Made by a program: the position numbers and the translations under genes. A stretch of 40,309 bases of DNA. It comes from Bacillota bacterium. Its GTDB lineage: Bacteria > Bacillota > Clostridia > Christensenellales > SZUA-584. The stretch is taken from the NCBI GenBank assembly GCA_023391105.1, contig JAEWBO010000037.1:1-40309 (forward strand), read 5' to 3'. Position 1 is the stretch's first letter, and every line of letters begins with the position of its first letter. Of this stretch, positions 7,786 to 15,252 are shown one piece after another. Below the pieces are notes generated by a model that saw only the letters and a list, made by a program, of their open reading frames with translations, had not been told where the DNA came from and did no database searches.

Positions 7786-9170
7786 GCGCTCACCTCCGCG
7801 CACATCGGCTCAGCGCTGCATTTTTCGTCAGCTGTTATCGATGAGTGGAGTACCCGCCACACAGGGCTGTTCATCGAGCGGTTGATCTCCTGCATAAAAT
7901 TGATAACGCCGTCGTAACCGGCCAGCGCCTGCTTGCGCTCATGGTTATGGTCACAAAAAGCGATGCCCAGCTTGTAGGCCAGCGGGCGTTCCTTCACGCC
8001 GCCCACCAGTATGTCAGCACCCGTCTGCTTCATGAACGTTTCCAGCTCAGTCGGATTCGCGTCATCAAGTATCACGGTATCGCTGCTCACGAGCTGGCAT
8101 ATCATTTCATAATCCTCCGGTTTGCCCGTTTGCGTACCCACCACCACGGTTTTTATGCCAAGCGCGTTAAACTGGCGAATCAGAGATATCGCCTTAAACC
8201 CGCCGCCCACATAGATGGCCGCTTTTTTTCCCTCCAGCCTCGGCTTATACGCATCCAAAAAGCCTTTCAGCCGTTGCTCCTCGCGCCGGGCGAAGGTTCG
8301 GGCGCGCGCGACGTTCTCTGGCGTGCCTACTGCTTCGGCAATCCGTATCAACGACGCACTGGTGTCTTCCACACCAAAAAAGCTGATCTTGATAAACGGG
8401 ATGCCCATTTCCTGCTCCATGCGGTTTGCCAAATACGTCATCGAGCCCGCGCATTGAATGATGTTGAGTGCCGCGCCGGGCGCCTTGATGATGCTCTTAT
8501 AGCTCGCATCGCCGGTAATCGTGGCTCTCACCTCAATGCCGATCTCTTTCATGTAGTTTTGAATAATCCACATCTCCCCGGCCAAATTAAAATCGCCGAG
8601 GATGTTTATTCCGCGCTTTTCCCCTGTGGTTTTATGCAGCGATATCAGCTCCATAATCGCGTTGCAGGCCATTTTATAACCATACGACTTGTTGCCGGAG
8701 AACCCCGGAGACTGTACCGGAATCACACGGATACCGTATTTTCTCTCAGCCTCGCGGCAAACGGCCTGCACATCGTCGCCGATAACGCCCACAATGCATG
8801 TTGCGTACACAAATATCAAACGCGGGCTGTGCTTTTTCACCAGCTCATCAATGGCTGCCGCCAGCTTTTTCTCTCCGCCGAACACCACATCTTTTTCACT
8901 TAGATCGGTCGAGAAGCTGTTACGGTATACCTCGCTGCCGCTAGTGAGGCTGCCGCGGATATCCCATGTGTAGCTCGCGCAGCCGATAGGCCCGTGCACG
9001 ATATGGAAGGCATCGGTAATCGGGTTTAACACCACACGCGCGCCGCAATATACGCACGCCCGCTGACTCACCGCGCCGGAAAGACTGTCGCTGTCGCAGC
9101 TGATACCGTTTTGTCCGTTACCGATCCGAATAAAATCCTTTCTTTCATCCAGTATGACGCTGTTACTCAT
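7782..9170 (-). CDS. nifE: Nitrogenase cofactor scaffold protein NifE
   Basis: A 462-residue member of the nitrogenase component 1 family that forms the NifEN scaffold with the NifN domain of the next gene. Cysteines matching the P-cluster-type ligands are at 39 or 42 (RACVYC), 64 (GPIGC) and 125 (YATC), and Cys240 (NIIQC) corresponds to the cofactor-site cysteine of NifD/NifE. The NifD active-site motif GHHIAN is replaced by SYGYKMACN, which separates it from NifD. The ATG has GGAAGGGAG about 8 bases upstream. A 137-bp gap separates it from nifK, the largest gap in the operon; the gap has no clear terminator or promoter. Its stop overlaps the nifN-B start. Confidence 0.95.
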   Translation of the reverse strand: MSNSVILDERKDFIRIGNGQNGISCDSDSLSGAVSQRACVYCGARVVLNPITDAFHIVHGPIGCASYTWDIRGSLTSGSEVYRNSFSTDLSEKDVVFGGEKKLAAAIDELVKKHSPRLIFVYATCIVGVIGDDVQAVCREAERKYGIRVIPVQSPGFSGNKSYGYKMACNAIMELISLHKTTGEKRGINILGDFNLAGEMWIIQNYMKEIGIEVRATITGDASYKSIIKAPGAALNIIQCAGSMTYLANRMEQEMGIPFIKISFFGVEDTSASLIRIAEAVGTPENVARARTFARREEQRLKGFLDAYKPRLEGKKAAIYVGGGFKAISLIRQFNALGIKTVVVGTQTGKPEDYEMICQLVSSDTVILDDANPTELETFMKQTGADILVGGVKERPLAYKLGIAFCDHNHERKQALAGYDGVINFMQEINRSMNSPVWRVLHSSITADEKCSAEPMCAEVSA

Positions 9171-9307
9171 ACCCGTGTCTCCCTTCCGCTGTATGCCGAC
9201 AGTGTTGCTGTTGCCGACAAACCAAAATTTCTGTTCTCCTTAGAAAAGCACAAAGCAGGCCGCCTCGCCCGGTGCAGCGCCGCAACCCGCTTTTGAACAG
9301 TGCTTAA

Positions 9308-10672
9308 TTACAGAACAACGTCGGTGTCTTCATCCGCGCACTCCCGGTCAAACTGATCCAGCAGCGCGTTTGTGATTTGTTCCACCAGCCGCAGCGCCCC
9401 TTTATACCCCGTTATCGGGAAATAAGAATGCGCATACCGGTCAAGTATCGGGAAGCCCGCCCGAACGAACGGAATATTTTCCGCTTTGGCGATCTGTTTG
9501 CCGTAGCTGGTGCCCAGCAGTAGATCAACCGGCTCATTTTTTATCCACTGATGCAGCTCAAACAAGTCCGCATTTGCTTTGATGGTGCAGTCGGGTGTAT
9601 CAAATTTGGCGAGAATGGCCCTGGCGGCTCTTTCAAACGCCTCGCCGGGTGTACCGGTGATCACGTACTTGGGGATCATGCCCATTTCCAGCACCAGCTG
9701 CATCAGCCCGAGAACCGTATCCGGATCGCCGAAAATGGCTGCCTTTTTGCCGTGATAATAGAAGTGCGCATCCAGCATCACGTCAATCAGCTGCCCGCGT
9801 TCCTCTTCGAGCGCCTTGGGTATCTGCTTTTGATCCATCGCAGACAGTGCCATGATGTATTTGTCCGTGCCCTCAATGCTGATTGGCAGCGGAATCAGAT
9901 CGTACGCCACCTTGCATTTGCGCTGCAGTACATTGGCAGGCTCACCGGAGGTCAGCTGTCCGCACGCAATCACCTTGCTGCAGTCGCCGAGCGCCGTGAT
10001 TTCATCAATCGTGGTGCCGCCCTCCGGGTACATCTCGTAACGTCCGGTCATAGGCGCATCCATCACGCCGCTCTGGTCGGGGAACATGATAAACGGCACT
10101 TCCATCAGCCCCGCGATGCGCTTCATTTCACGGATATCCGCCGGATTTAAGAAGCCTGGGAATATACCCGTTTTACCGTTTTTCTTGCCCGTCGTGCGCG
10201 AAAGGTAGTTGATGAAGCCGCACATCATGTTGAAAAATCCGGTGATATGCGAGCCGACATAGCTCGGCGTGCTGGCGTGTACCACGAGCTTTTTATCCGG
10301 CGCTTCAATATCCATGATATAGCTGCCCACGTCATCACCGATGGTTTCACTGAGGCATGTGGTATGCACGGCAATGATATCCGGATTGTAAATCTCGAAC
10401 ACGTTTTTTACGCCGGTGCGCAGGTTGCTGCCGCCGCCGAACACGGAAGCGCCTTCGGTAAACGAGCTGGTGGACGCGATGGCCGGTTCTTTGAAATGCC
10501 GTGACAGAAATGTGCGATGATACGATACGCAGCCTTGTGAGCCGTGGCTGTGCGGCATACATTTGTGCACGCCGAGCGCACAGTACATCGCCCCCACCGG
10601 CTGACAGGTTTTGCACGGGTTAATACGAAGCGCACTGCGCTCCGCAATTTTTTCAGGAGTCAGGTTTAACAT
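9308..10672 (-). CDS. nifK: Nitrogenase MoFe protein beta subunit
   Basis: A 454-residue NifK. P-cluster ligands are visible at Cys23 (PCKTC), Cys48 (GSQGC) and Cys106 (HTTC); their spacing (25 and 58) equals that of Azotobacter beta Cys70/95/153. The N-terminus is about 47 residues shorter than in the Azotobacter protein, a known trait of the C. pasteurianum type. With NifD it makes the alpha2beta2 enzyme that reduces N2. GGAGGTGA inside the end of nifD lies 6 bases before the ATG, and the start overlaps nifD by 7 bases, so translation is probably coupled. Confidence 0.97.
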   Translation of the reverse strand: MLNLTPEKIAERSALRINPCKTCQPVGAMYCALGVHKCMPHSHGSQGCVSYHRTFLSRHFKEPAIASTSSFTEGASVFGGGSNLRTGVKNVFEIYNPDIIAVHTTCLSETIGDDVGSYIMDIEAPDKKLVVHASTPSYVGSHITGFFNMMCGFINYLSRTTGKKNGKTGIFPGFLNPADIREMKRIAGLMEVPFIMFPDQSGVMDAPMTGRYEMYPEGGTTIDEITALGDCSKVIACGQLTSGEPANVLQRKCKVAYDLIPLPISIEGTDKYIMALSAMDQKQIPKALEEERGQLIDVMLDAHFYYHGKKAAIFGDPDTVLGLMQLVLEMGMIPKYVITGTPGEAFERAARAILAKFDTPDCTIKANADLFELHQWIKNEPVDLLLGTSYGKQIAKAENIPFVRAGFPILDRYAHSYFPITGYKGALRLVEQITNALLDQFDRECADEDTDVVL

Positions 10673-12264
10673 GAAGCTTCACCTCCCGCCAGCTTGGCTT
10701 GCAGTGTCGATTGATTCTTCCACGGCGGAGTCACATATTGCCACGCGGGCGCATACAACCCCATAGTGATGTCTTTTGCAAACTGAATAGCTCCGTTAAA
10801 CCCGGAATAAGGGCCGCTGTAGTCGTAAGAATGCAGCTGTTTGGAGACCACACCGCTCTTTTGAAGTATGTATTTGTCCTTGATGCCCGAAAAGAAGAAA
10901 TCTGGCTTCAGCACGCGGATGAACTCTTCCGTCTCAAAGTGGTTCAAGTCGTCCACCACGATACTGCCTGTCTTCATGTCTTTAATCATGCCGCCGTAGT
11001 TCTCGAGCGGCATTTTAGCCTTAAGCTCGTTGTACTTATCCTTGGAGAGATACGCGCGGAACTTTTGCTCATCCGGCTCCACTGTGATGCTCTCAATGTT
11101 TTTGCTGTCTGCGTCTTCCTTGATGGATGGAATCACATCGCGGCCTTCATAGTCGTCTCTATGCGCAAATTCGTATCCGGCTAGCACCGTTTCCACCCCT
11201 AAGTCAGCGAGCAGGTTTTGGTAATGATGCGCGCGTGATCCGCCGACAAACAGCGCCGCCGTTCGGCCGCTAAGCTTGGTGCGGTAGTAAGCGCGTTCTT
11301 CTTCAATGGCCGCCAGTTCATCCGCGATCACCTCTTCTGTTCTCGCCTTGAGCGTCTCGTCTCCGAAGTATTCGGCCATATCCCGCAGCGACTGTATCGT
11401 CGCGTCCACGCCGATGAAGTTAACTTTAAGCCAATTGATACCGTATTTGTCCTTCATCATTTCGGCAATATAGTTGATGGACCGGTGGCACATGACCAGA
11501 TTGAGGTCTGCCGTGTGTAATTTTTGCAGCGCTTCAATGCTGCCGTCACCCGTGAATACCGACACCAGCTCATACCCGATGCGCTTTAGTATCCGCTCTG
11601 TCTCCCAACCGTCACCGCCGATGTTGTACTCGCCGAGCAGATTCACTTTGTACTTTTTATCGGATACGACATCAGCAGTGCCGATCACGCGGCGCATAAG
11701 CCCGTTGTTGGCGATGTGGTGCCCGCCGCTTTGGCTGACGCCCTTATACCCTTCACAGCTAAACGCCACACACGTGATGCCGTACTTCTTCTCCGCCTCT
11801 GCTGCAACGGCGTGAATGTCGTCTCCGATGAGCCCCACAGGGCACGTTGAACAGATCAGTATCGCCTTGGGCGAGAACATCGCCATGGCTTCGTCGATGG
11901 CAGTTCTCAGCTTTTTTTCACCGCCAAACACGATATCCGACTCCTGCATATCCGTCGAAAAGCAGTACTGAATAAAGTTATCTCCGCTTTCTGTTTTGGC
12001 TTTGTTGCGGCGCGTGCCCCACGAGTAGAATCCGCATCCGATGGGGCCGTGCGTGATGGTCAGCGCGTCTTTAAGCGGCCCGAGCACCACGCCCTTACAG
12101 CCCGCATAGCAGCAGCCGCGGTTTGTCATAATGCCGGGAACGCTGCGCGTATTGGCGGTAATCGGCATATCTTTGGTATCGTCCGTCACCTCCAGCACAT
12201 GCTCCTTGCGGTTTTTATATACACGGGCGCTGTATTGTGCGAGCACCCTGTCCTTCTTGTTCAT
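10666..12264 (-). CDS. nifD: Nitrogenase MoFe protein alpha subunit
   Basis: A 532-residue NifD. P-cluster ligands: Cys51 (NRGCC), Cys77 (GPIGC), Cys141 (CSTC). FeMo-cofactor ligands: Cys259 (VMCHRS) and a His near 478 (QLHSYDYSG). The active-site Gln and His are kept in SQSGGHHIAN, and the RR pair near 85 is present. An extra segment of about 50 residues, rich in charged residues (from about DADSKNIESI to GGMIKD), sits between the third and last parts, as in the C. pasteurianum alpha subunit. The frame is open for 28 codons further upstream, but only the ATG at 12264 has a ribosome site (GAGAGGA) and lies just after the nifI2 stop. All features fit a Mo-dependent enzyme, not V or Fe-only. 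Confidence 0.97.
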   Translation of the reverse strand: MNKKDRVLAQYSARVYKNRKEHVLEVTDDTKDMPITANTRSVPGIMTNRGCCYAGCKGVVLGPLKDALTITHGPIGCGFYSWGTRRNKAKTESGDNFIQYCFSTDMQESDIVFGGEKKLRTAIDEAMAMFSPKAILICSTCPVGLIGDDIHAVAAEAEKKYGITCVAFSCEGYKGVSQSGGHHIANNGLMRRVIGTADVVSDKKYKVNLLGEYNIGGDGWETERILKRIGYELVSVFTGDGSIEALQKLHTADLNLVMCHRSINYIAEMMKDKYGINWLKVNFIGVDATIQSLRDMAEYFGDETLKARTEEVIADELAAIEEERAYYRTKLSGRTAALFVGGSRAHHYQNLLADLGVETVLAGYEFAHRDDYEGRDVIPSIKEDADSKNIESITVEPDEQKFRAYLSKDKYNELKAKMPLENYGGMIKDMKTGSIVVDDLNHFETEEFIRVLKPDFFFSGIKDKYILQKSGVVSKQLHSYDYSGPYSGFNGAIQFAKDITMGLYAPAWQYVTPPWKNQSTLQAKLAGGEASC

Positions 12265-12280
12265 GGCTTTCCTCTCTTTC

Positions 12281-12655
12281 TCACAATATGGATTCTCCCG
12301 TGCGCACCTTGTAGGTTTCCTGTACCGGGAGTATGAATATCCTACCATCGCCCGGATTCCCCGTCTGATTCGCGTCGATGATCGTCTTCACTGCCGTCTC
12401 CACGTCTTCATCTTCCACAATCAAGGTGAAGAAGCGTTTGGCGATTAAACGCGCTCCCTCCGTAAAGGACTCGCCGACATTCGATACGGGAATCTCTCCG
12501 GTATCCATCACGTATCTGAGCAGCGCGGGGTCAATCTGTTTTTTTCCGCGTCCCATGCAGCGCCGGCACATAAAGGCCGGAAACCCGGCATCACCCAGCG
12601 CCTTTTTGGTGGCATTAACCTTATTTGTTCGTATAAATGCCATGACTTCTTTCAT
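12281..12655 (-). CDS. nifI2: PII-like nitrogenase regulator NifI2
   Basis: A 124-residue PII family protein of the NifI2 branch, longer than its partner because of an extended T-loop (residues about 38-75, including GKKQIDPALLRYVMDTGE and SFTEGARLI). The C-terminal PII signature is TGNPGDGRIFILPV. In methanogens NifI1 and NifI2 form a complex that inhibits dinitrogenase after ammonium addition, relieved by 2-oxoglutarate; the same role is inferred here. The ATG at 12655 has AAGGAGGG 4-5 bases upstream. An upstream in-frame extension through the end of nifI1 is rejected. It lies between nifI1 and nifD, the standard place. Confidence 0.93.
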   Translation of the reverse strand: MKEVMAFIRTNKVNATKKALGDAGFPAFMCRRCMGRGKKQIDPALLRYVMDTGEIPVSNVGESFTEGARLIAKRFFTLIVEDEDVETAVKTIIDANQTGNPGDGRIFILPVQETYKVRTGESIL

Positions 12656-12665
12656 AATGCCCTCC

Positions 12666-12992
12666 TTATAAGCCCTGCATGCCGGTGCTGATGGTATAGG
12701 CATCGAGAACGGAGCTGATGAATATACGGCCGTCGCCGAAATTGCCGTTGTCGCCCGTCCTTGCGGTACGCATCACCACTTTTACAACATCATCCTTGTC
12801 TTCATCGTTCACAACGAGCAACAGCATTTCTTTGGGAATTTCGTCGTACTGAATATCGCCGACCACAACGCCGCGCTGCTTGCCGCGCCCGAACACATCG
12901 AGCTTGGTCACAGCGGGAAAGCCCGCCTCCATCAATTCAGACATCACCGCGTTCACCTTCTCGGGCCTGACAATAGCTCTGACTAAAAGCAT
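12666..12992 (-). CDS. nifI1: PII-like nitrogenase regulator NifI1
   Basis: A 108-residue PII-like protein. It starts MLLVRAIVRPEKVN, has a T-loop near residues 36-55 (GRGKQRGVVVGDIQYDEIPK) without the uridylylated Tyr context of GlnB, and ends with the PII C-signature GNFGDGRIFIS. It is expected to act with NifI2 as a 2-oxoglutarate and nucleotide sensing inhibitor of nitrogenase. GAGGAG lies about 9 bases before the ATG; it starts 22 bases after nifH. Confidence 0.93.
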   Translation of the reverse strand: MLLVRAIVRPEKVNAVMSELMEAGFPAVTKLDVFGRGKQRGVVVGDIQYDEIPKEMLLLVVNDEDKDDVVKVVMRTARTGDNGNFGDGRIFISSVLDAYTISTGMQGL

Positions 12993-13014
12993 TTTCTTAT
13001 TCTCCTCTCAAATA

Positions 13015-13836
13015 TTAAAGATCGAGTAAACCATGTTCCATCAGCAGCGCTTCCAGACGCTCCTGCTTGAGCGGATTGGGAATCACGAACATATCGTTGC
13101 CGTCAATTTTATTGGCCAGCGCCCTGTATTCATCCGCCTGACCGCAAGCCGGGTCAAAGTCAATCACGGTCTTTTTATGAATTTCCGCACGCTGCACCAT
13201 GTTGTCACGCGGCACAAAGTGAATCATCTGGCTGCCCAGTTCCTTGGCAAACGCGCCCACGAGTTCCGCCTCGCCGTCTACCTTGCGGCTGTTGCAGATG
13301 ATGCCGCCCAGCCGAACGCCGCCGGTGCGCGCGTACTTTTGAATGCCTTTTGATATATTGTTGGCAGCATACAGCGCCATCATCTCGCCGCTGGCCACAA
13401 TGTATATCTCCTTCGCTTTGCCTTCACGAATCGGCATGGCAAACCCGCCGCACACAACGTCTCCGAGAACATCGTAAAAAACGTAATCGAGATCGGCTTC
13501 ATAGGCTCCCAGTCGTTCCAGCAGCCCAATAGAAGTGATGATACCGCGCCCCGCGCAGCCCACGCCCGGTTCAGGCCCGCCGGACTCAACACATTTGATG
13601 CCCGCAAAACCTTCCTTCAAAACCAAATCCAGCTCAATGTCTTCGCCTTCCTCGCGGAGCGTATCCAGAACGGTCTGCTGCGCCAAACCGCCGAGAATCA
13701 GACGCGTCGAGTCTGCTTTGGGGTCACAGCCCACAATCATAATCTTCTTGCCCATTTCTCCCAAGCCTGCCGTCAGGTTCTGAGTGGTGGTGGACTTACC
13801 GATTCCGCCCTTACCGTAAATAGCTACCTGTCTCAT
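13015..13836 (-). CDS. nifH: Nitrogenase iron protein (dinitrogenase reductase)
   Basis: A 273-residue NifH, the same length as C. pasteurianum NifH1. P-loop GKGGIGKST (residues 8-16), [4Fe-4S] ligands Cys94 (GVGCAGRG) and Cys129 (DVVCGG), and Arg97, the residue ADP-ribosylated in organisms with DraT. It is the ATP-dependent electron donor to NifDK and is also needed for FeMo-cofactor maturation. The ATG at 13836 is chosen because GGAGGT lies 8-9 bases upstream; a longer in-frame extension to 13896 lacks a ribosome site. First gene of the operon, behind a leader of about 340 nt with an internal terminator. Confidence 0.98.
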   Translation of the reverse strand: MRQVAIYGKGGIGKSTTTQNLTAGLGEMGKKIMIVGCDPKADSTRLILGGLAQQTVLDTLREEGEDIELDLVLKEGFAGIKCVESGGPEPGVGCAGRGIITSIGLLERLGAYEADLDYVFYDVLGDVVCGGFAMPIREGKAKEIYIVASGEMMALYAANNISKGIQKYARTGGVRLGGIICNSRKVDGEAELVGAFAKELGSQMIHFVPRDNMVQRAEIHKKTVIDFDPACGQADEYRALANKIDGNDMFVIPNPLKQERLEALLMEHGLLDL

Positions 13837-13860
13837 AATGCATAACCTCCATAAAAAAAT

Positions 13861-13888
13861 AAATGACGCCATCGAAATGACGCCATTG
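13861..13888 (-). repeat. Tandem 14-bp repeat in the nifH 5' leader
   Basis: Two near-identical 14-bp units (13861-13874 and 13875-13888, differing at one base) lie 24-51 bases before the nifH start. In RNA sense each contains CGTCATTT, the same sequence as the 5' arm of the terminator at 14050-14016. They can therefore pair with the terminator's 3' arm (GAAATGACG) as an alternative partner. The copy nearer nifH is followed by a run of seven T. Confidence 0.7.
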
Positions 13889-14015
13889 CCTTTCATTCTT
13901 GCATTTTGCCTGCACTAAACAAAGCCTCGTTTTACTCGGGTGTCCATATAACAGATCTCCAAGGTGACACAAGCCGACTGGCAAGTTTAACACACCTTTC
14001 GCTTTTAAAAGCCAG

Positions 14016-14050
14016 AAAACAAAAAACGTCATTTCAAATACGAAATGACG
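14016..14050 (-). terminator. Intrinsic terminator inside the nifH leader
   Basis: A 9-bp perfect stem, CGTCATTTC (14050-14042) with GAAATGACG (14035-14027), has a 6-nt loop and is followed by TTTTTTGTTTTC. It lies about 130 nt downstream of the predicted start site and 180 nt before the nifH ATG, so transcripts from the nif promoter must pass it. This is the layout of an attenuator. It could also end read-through from the upstream AnfO-like gene. Confidence 0.85.
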
Positions 14051-14094
14051 ACTTTGTCGGACGACTTCTATATGATTTTCTGATAAATTTATAT

Positions 14095-14141
14095 TCAAAA
14101 ATGGTATCTTTCATGCCCATTCATGGTGATATCATTTTTGA
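14095..14141 (-). promoter_or_regulatory. Structured hairpin in the nifH leader, candidate ANTAR-type RNA element
   Basis: A hairpin with a 9-bp perfect outer helix (TCAAAAATG, 14141-14133, with CATTTTTGA, 14103-14095), one mismatch, 4 more pairs (TATC with GATA), and an apical CATG/CATG helix closing the hexaloop AATGGG. ANTAR proteins bind paired hairpins with hexaloops having A at position 1 and G at position 4; this loop fits (A14121, G14118). The second hairpin is much weaker: GAC-AAAGTC-GTC at 14058-14047, which overlaps the terminator's 5' arm. The hairpin is seen directly; its protein partner is inferred. Confidence 0.5.
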
Positions 14142-14184
14142 TTAACGTCTGCTTGCTTGAACACTCATAACTGAGCTTGAACCC

Positions 14185-14213
14185 ATTATATCAGCGCCCC
14201 AAAATTCTGTCAA
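14185..14213 (-). promoter_or_regulatory. Consensus sigma-70/sigma-A promoter of the nif operon
   Basis: TTGACA (14213-14208), a 17-bp spacer and TATAAT (14190-14185): an exact match to the vegetative consensus. The start site should be near 14178, giving a leader of about 340 nt before nifH. No -24/-12 sigma-54 element (TGGCAC-N5-TTGC) was noticed in the region, so control probably acts after initiation or through a repressor. Confidence 0.85.
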
Positions 14214-14317
14214 TAGAAAGAACGTCAAATCTTCGAGAATTATACAGCTGTTCTGCAAGTTTATATACTTCATTATTCATTTTAAGGCATTCGAATAGCG
14301 CCCCGGTATAATGCGGG

Positions 14318-14923
14318 TTATGTTTTTTCGATAAAATAGCTCATTATTCCCGTGGTTTTACTTCTTCGGCTATAACGGTAACCGCACGCCTTCATCATCT
14401 CTTCCATCCACGGCGGGAGATGGTCGCATATCAATTCGAGTGTTATAAAATCTGCCGCAGCGATAAACGCCATCAACGCTTTTTTGGATGACACCTGTGG
14501 GTACGCCTTTTGCAGCCGAACCAAATCAAAAACAAAATGCCCGTCACCATTCGGCGCTTTCGGCTCCATCGGCGGACTTTCTGGTATGACTTGGCTTTTC
14601 ATCACATCATCCAGCGCGTTATTAAAAAGCTCGTCGGATATCTCATCCGTTTCAAATATTGAGAAACCGGTTTTATTCAGCATCTGAAATGCAACACCGG
14701 ATACCCTCTTACTGACGATAATGCGGCAGTCCGGATAACGTTTTGCCAAAGCGTCGATTGTTTCGCGTATCAATGCGGCATCCGTCATTCCGCCAGCCAG
14801 TTCAAAAGAGGACGCGTTATGCCATTGAGCCTTGCTTTTATGATACAGCGTAAAAACACGTGTTTGCAGAAGCGTAGCCAGCGCACCATCCTTATCCAAT
14901 GTCACAATAATCTGTTTATTCAT
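14318..14923 (-). CDS. AnfO-like nitrogenase accessory protein
   Basis: About 201 residues. The N-terminal part (1-110) starts QIIVTLDKDGALATL and includes a VSKRVSGVAFQMLNKTG stretch, similar in style to NifX-like folds. The C-terminal part (130-201) has SSKKALMAFI, then TLELICDHLPPWMEE, which I recognise as the conserved end of the AnfO family (usually TSKQVLLPFL and ICDHVP). AnfO is needed for full activity of Fe-only nitrogenase in Azotobacter; its role beside a Mo-nitrogenase is unknown. The ATG at 14923 has only a weak ribosome site (AAGAGA); an in-frame start at 14974 would put the promoter inside the gene. It has its own promoter and ends 105 bases before the nif promoter, with no terminator between them. 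Confidence 0.72.
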   Translation of the reverse strand: MNKQIIVTLDKDGALATLLQTRVFTLYHKSKAQWHNASSFELAGGMTDAALIRETIDALAKRYPDCRIIVSKRVSGVAFQMLNKTGFSIFETDEISDELFNNALDDVMKSQVIPESPPMEPKAPNGDGHFVFDLVRLQKAYPQVSSKKALMAFIAAADFITLELICDHLPPWMEEMMKACGYRYSRRSKTTGIMSYFIEKT

Positions 14924-14951
14924 ACCATATCTCTTTACAAATTTTATAACC

Positions 14952-14981
14952 ATAATACACGAACTTACAGGCAATAGACAA
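14952..14981 (-). promoter_or_regulatory. Possible promoter of the AnfO-like gene
   Basis: TTGTCT (14981-14976), an 18-bp spacer and TATTAT (14957-14952), about 30 bases before the ATG at 14923. A moderate match to the vegetative consensus. Confidence 0.45.
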
Positions 14982-15193
14982 GTGAATAAACGATTGTTTT
15001 AATAGTCAGGTAATTTGTATAAAGCAATCATCATTTTAATCTTGAATTATACGAATCACGGGAATGTTCTTTGAGATGGCACCAATAGTTATCAACCTTA
15101 AAGGCGTCCTCCGAGGGATATTTGCGGCTTCAACTTTAATCTTCTTGTTCCATTCATTTCAATGCCTCCTCTGTTTATTTATTGAAAGTGCTG

Positions 15194-15244
15194 AAAAAAA
15201 CAACAAATCCGAACCCCTCCCCTATAAGAGAAAAATTCGGATTT
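15194..15244 (-). terminator. Rho-independent terminator of the tRNA cluster
   Basis: A 9-bp perfect stem, AAATCCGAA with TTCGGATTT (arms 15244-15236 and 15213-15205, 22-nt loop), followed on the minus strand by GTTGTTTTTTT, 9 bases after tRNA-Lys. To its left, 14982-15193 holds no firm gene; see the finding on a possible small frame at 15037-15158. Confidence 0.75.
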
Positions 15245-15252
15245 GATTCTTT

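Noticed and set aside
7786..7803. GTG start for nifN-B
   Set aside because: The ribosome site GGAGGTG lies inside this extension, so the ATG at 7785 must be the start.
12265..12348. N-terminal extension of NifD by 28 residues
   Set aside because: It overlaps the end of nifI2 and has no ribosome site; the ATG at 12264 has one and gives the normal N-terminus.
13861..13888. Two 14-bp repeats considered as a CRISPR array
   Set aside because: Only two units, adjacent with no spacer. No CRISPR array or cas gene was found anywhere in the window.
13811..14098. Minus-strand frame of 95 codons across the nifH leader
   Set aside because: It spans the terminator and the nifH ribosome site, overlaps the nifH start, and has no family features.
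13837..14317. Sigma-54 (-24/-12) promoter for nif
   Set aside because: No TGGCAC-N5-TTGC-like element could be found upstream of nifH, while a consensus vegetative promoter is present.
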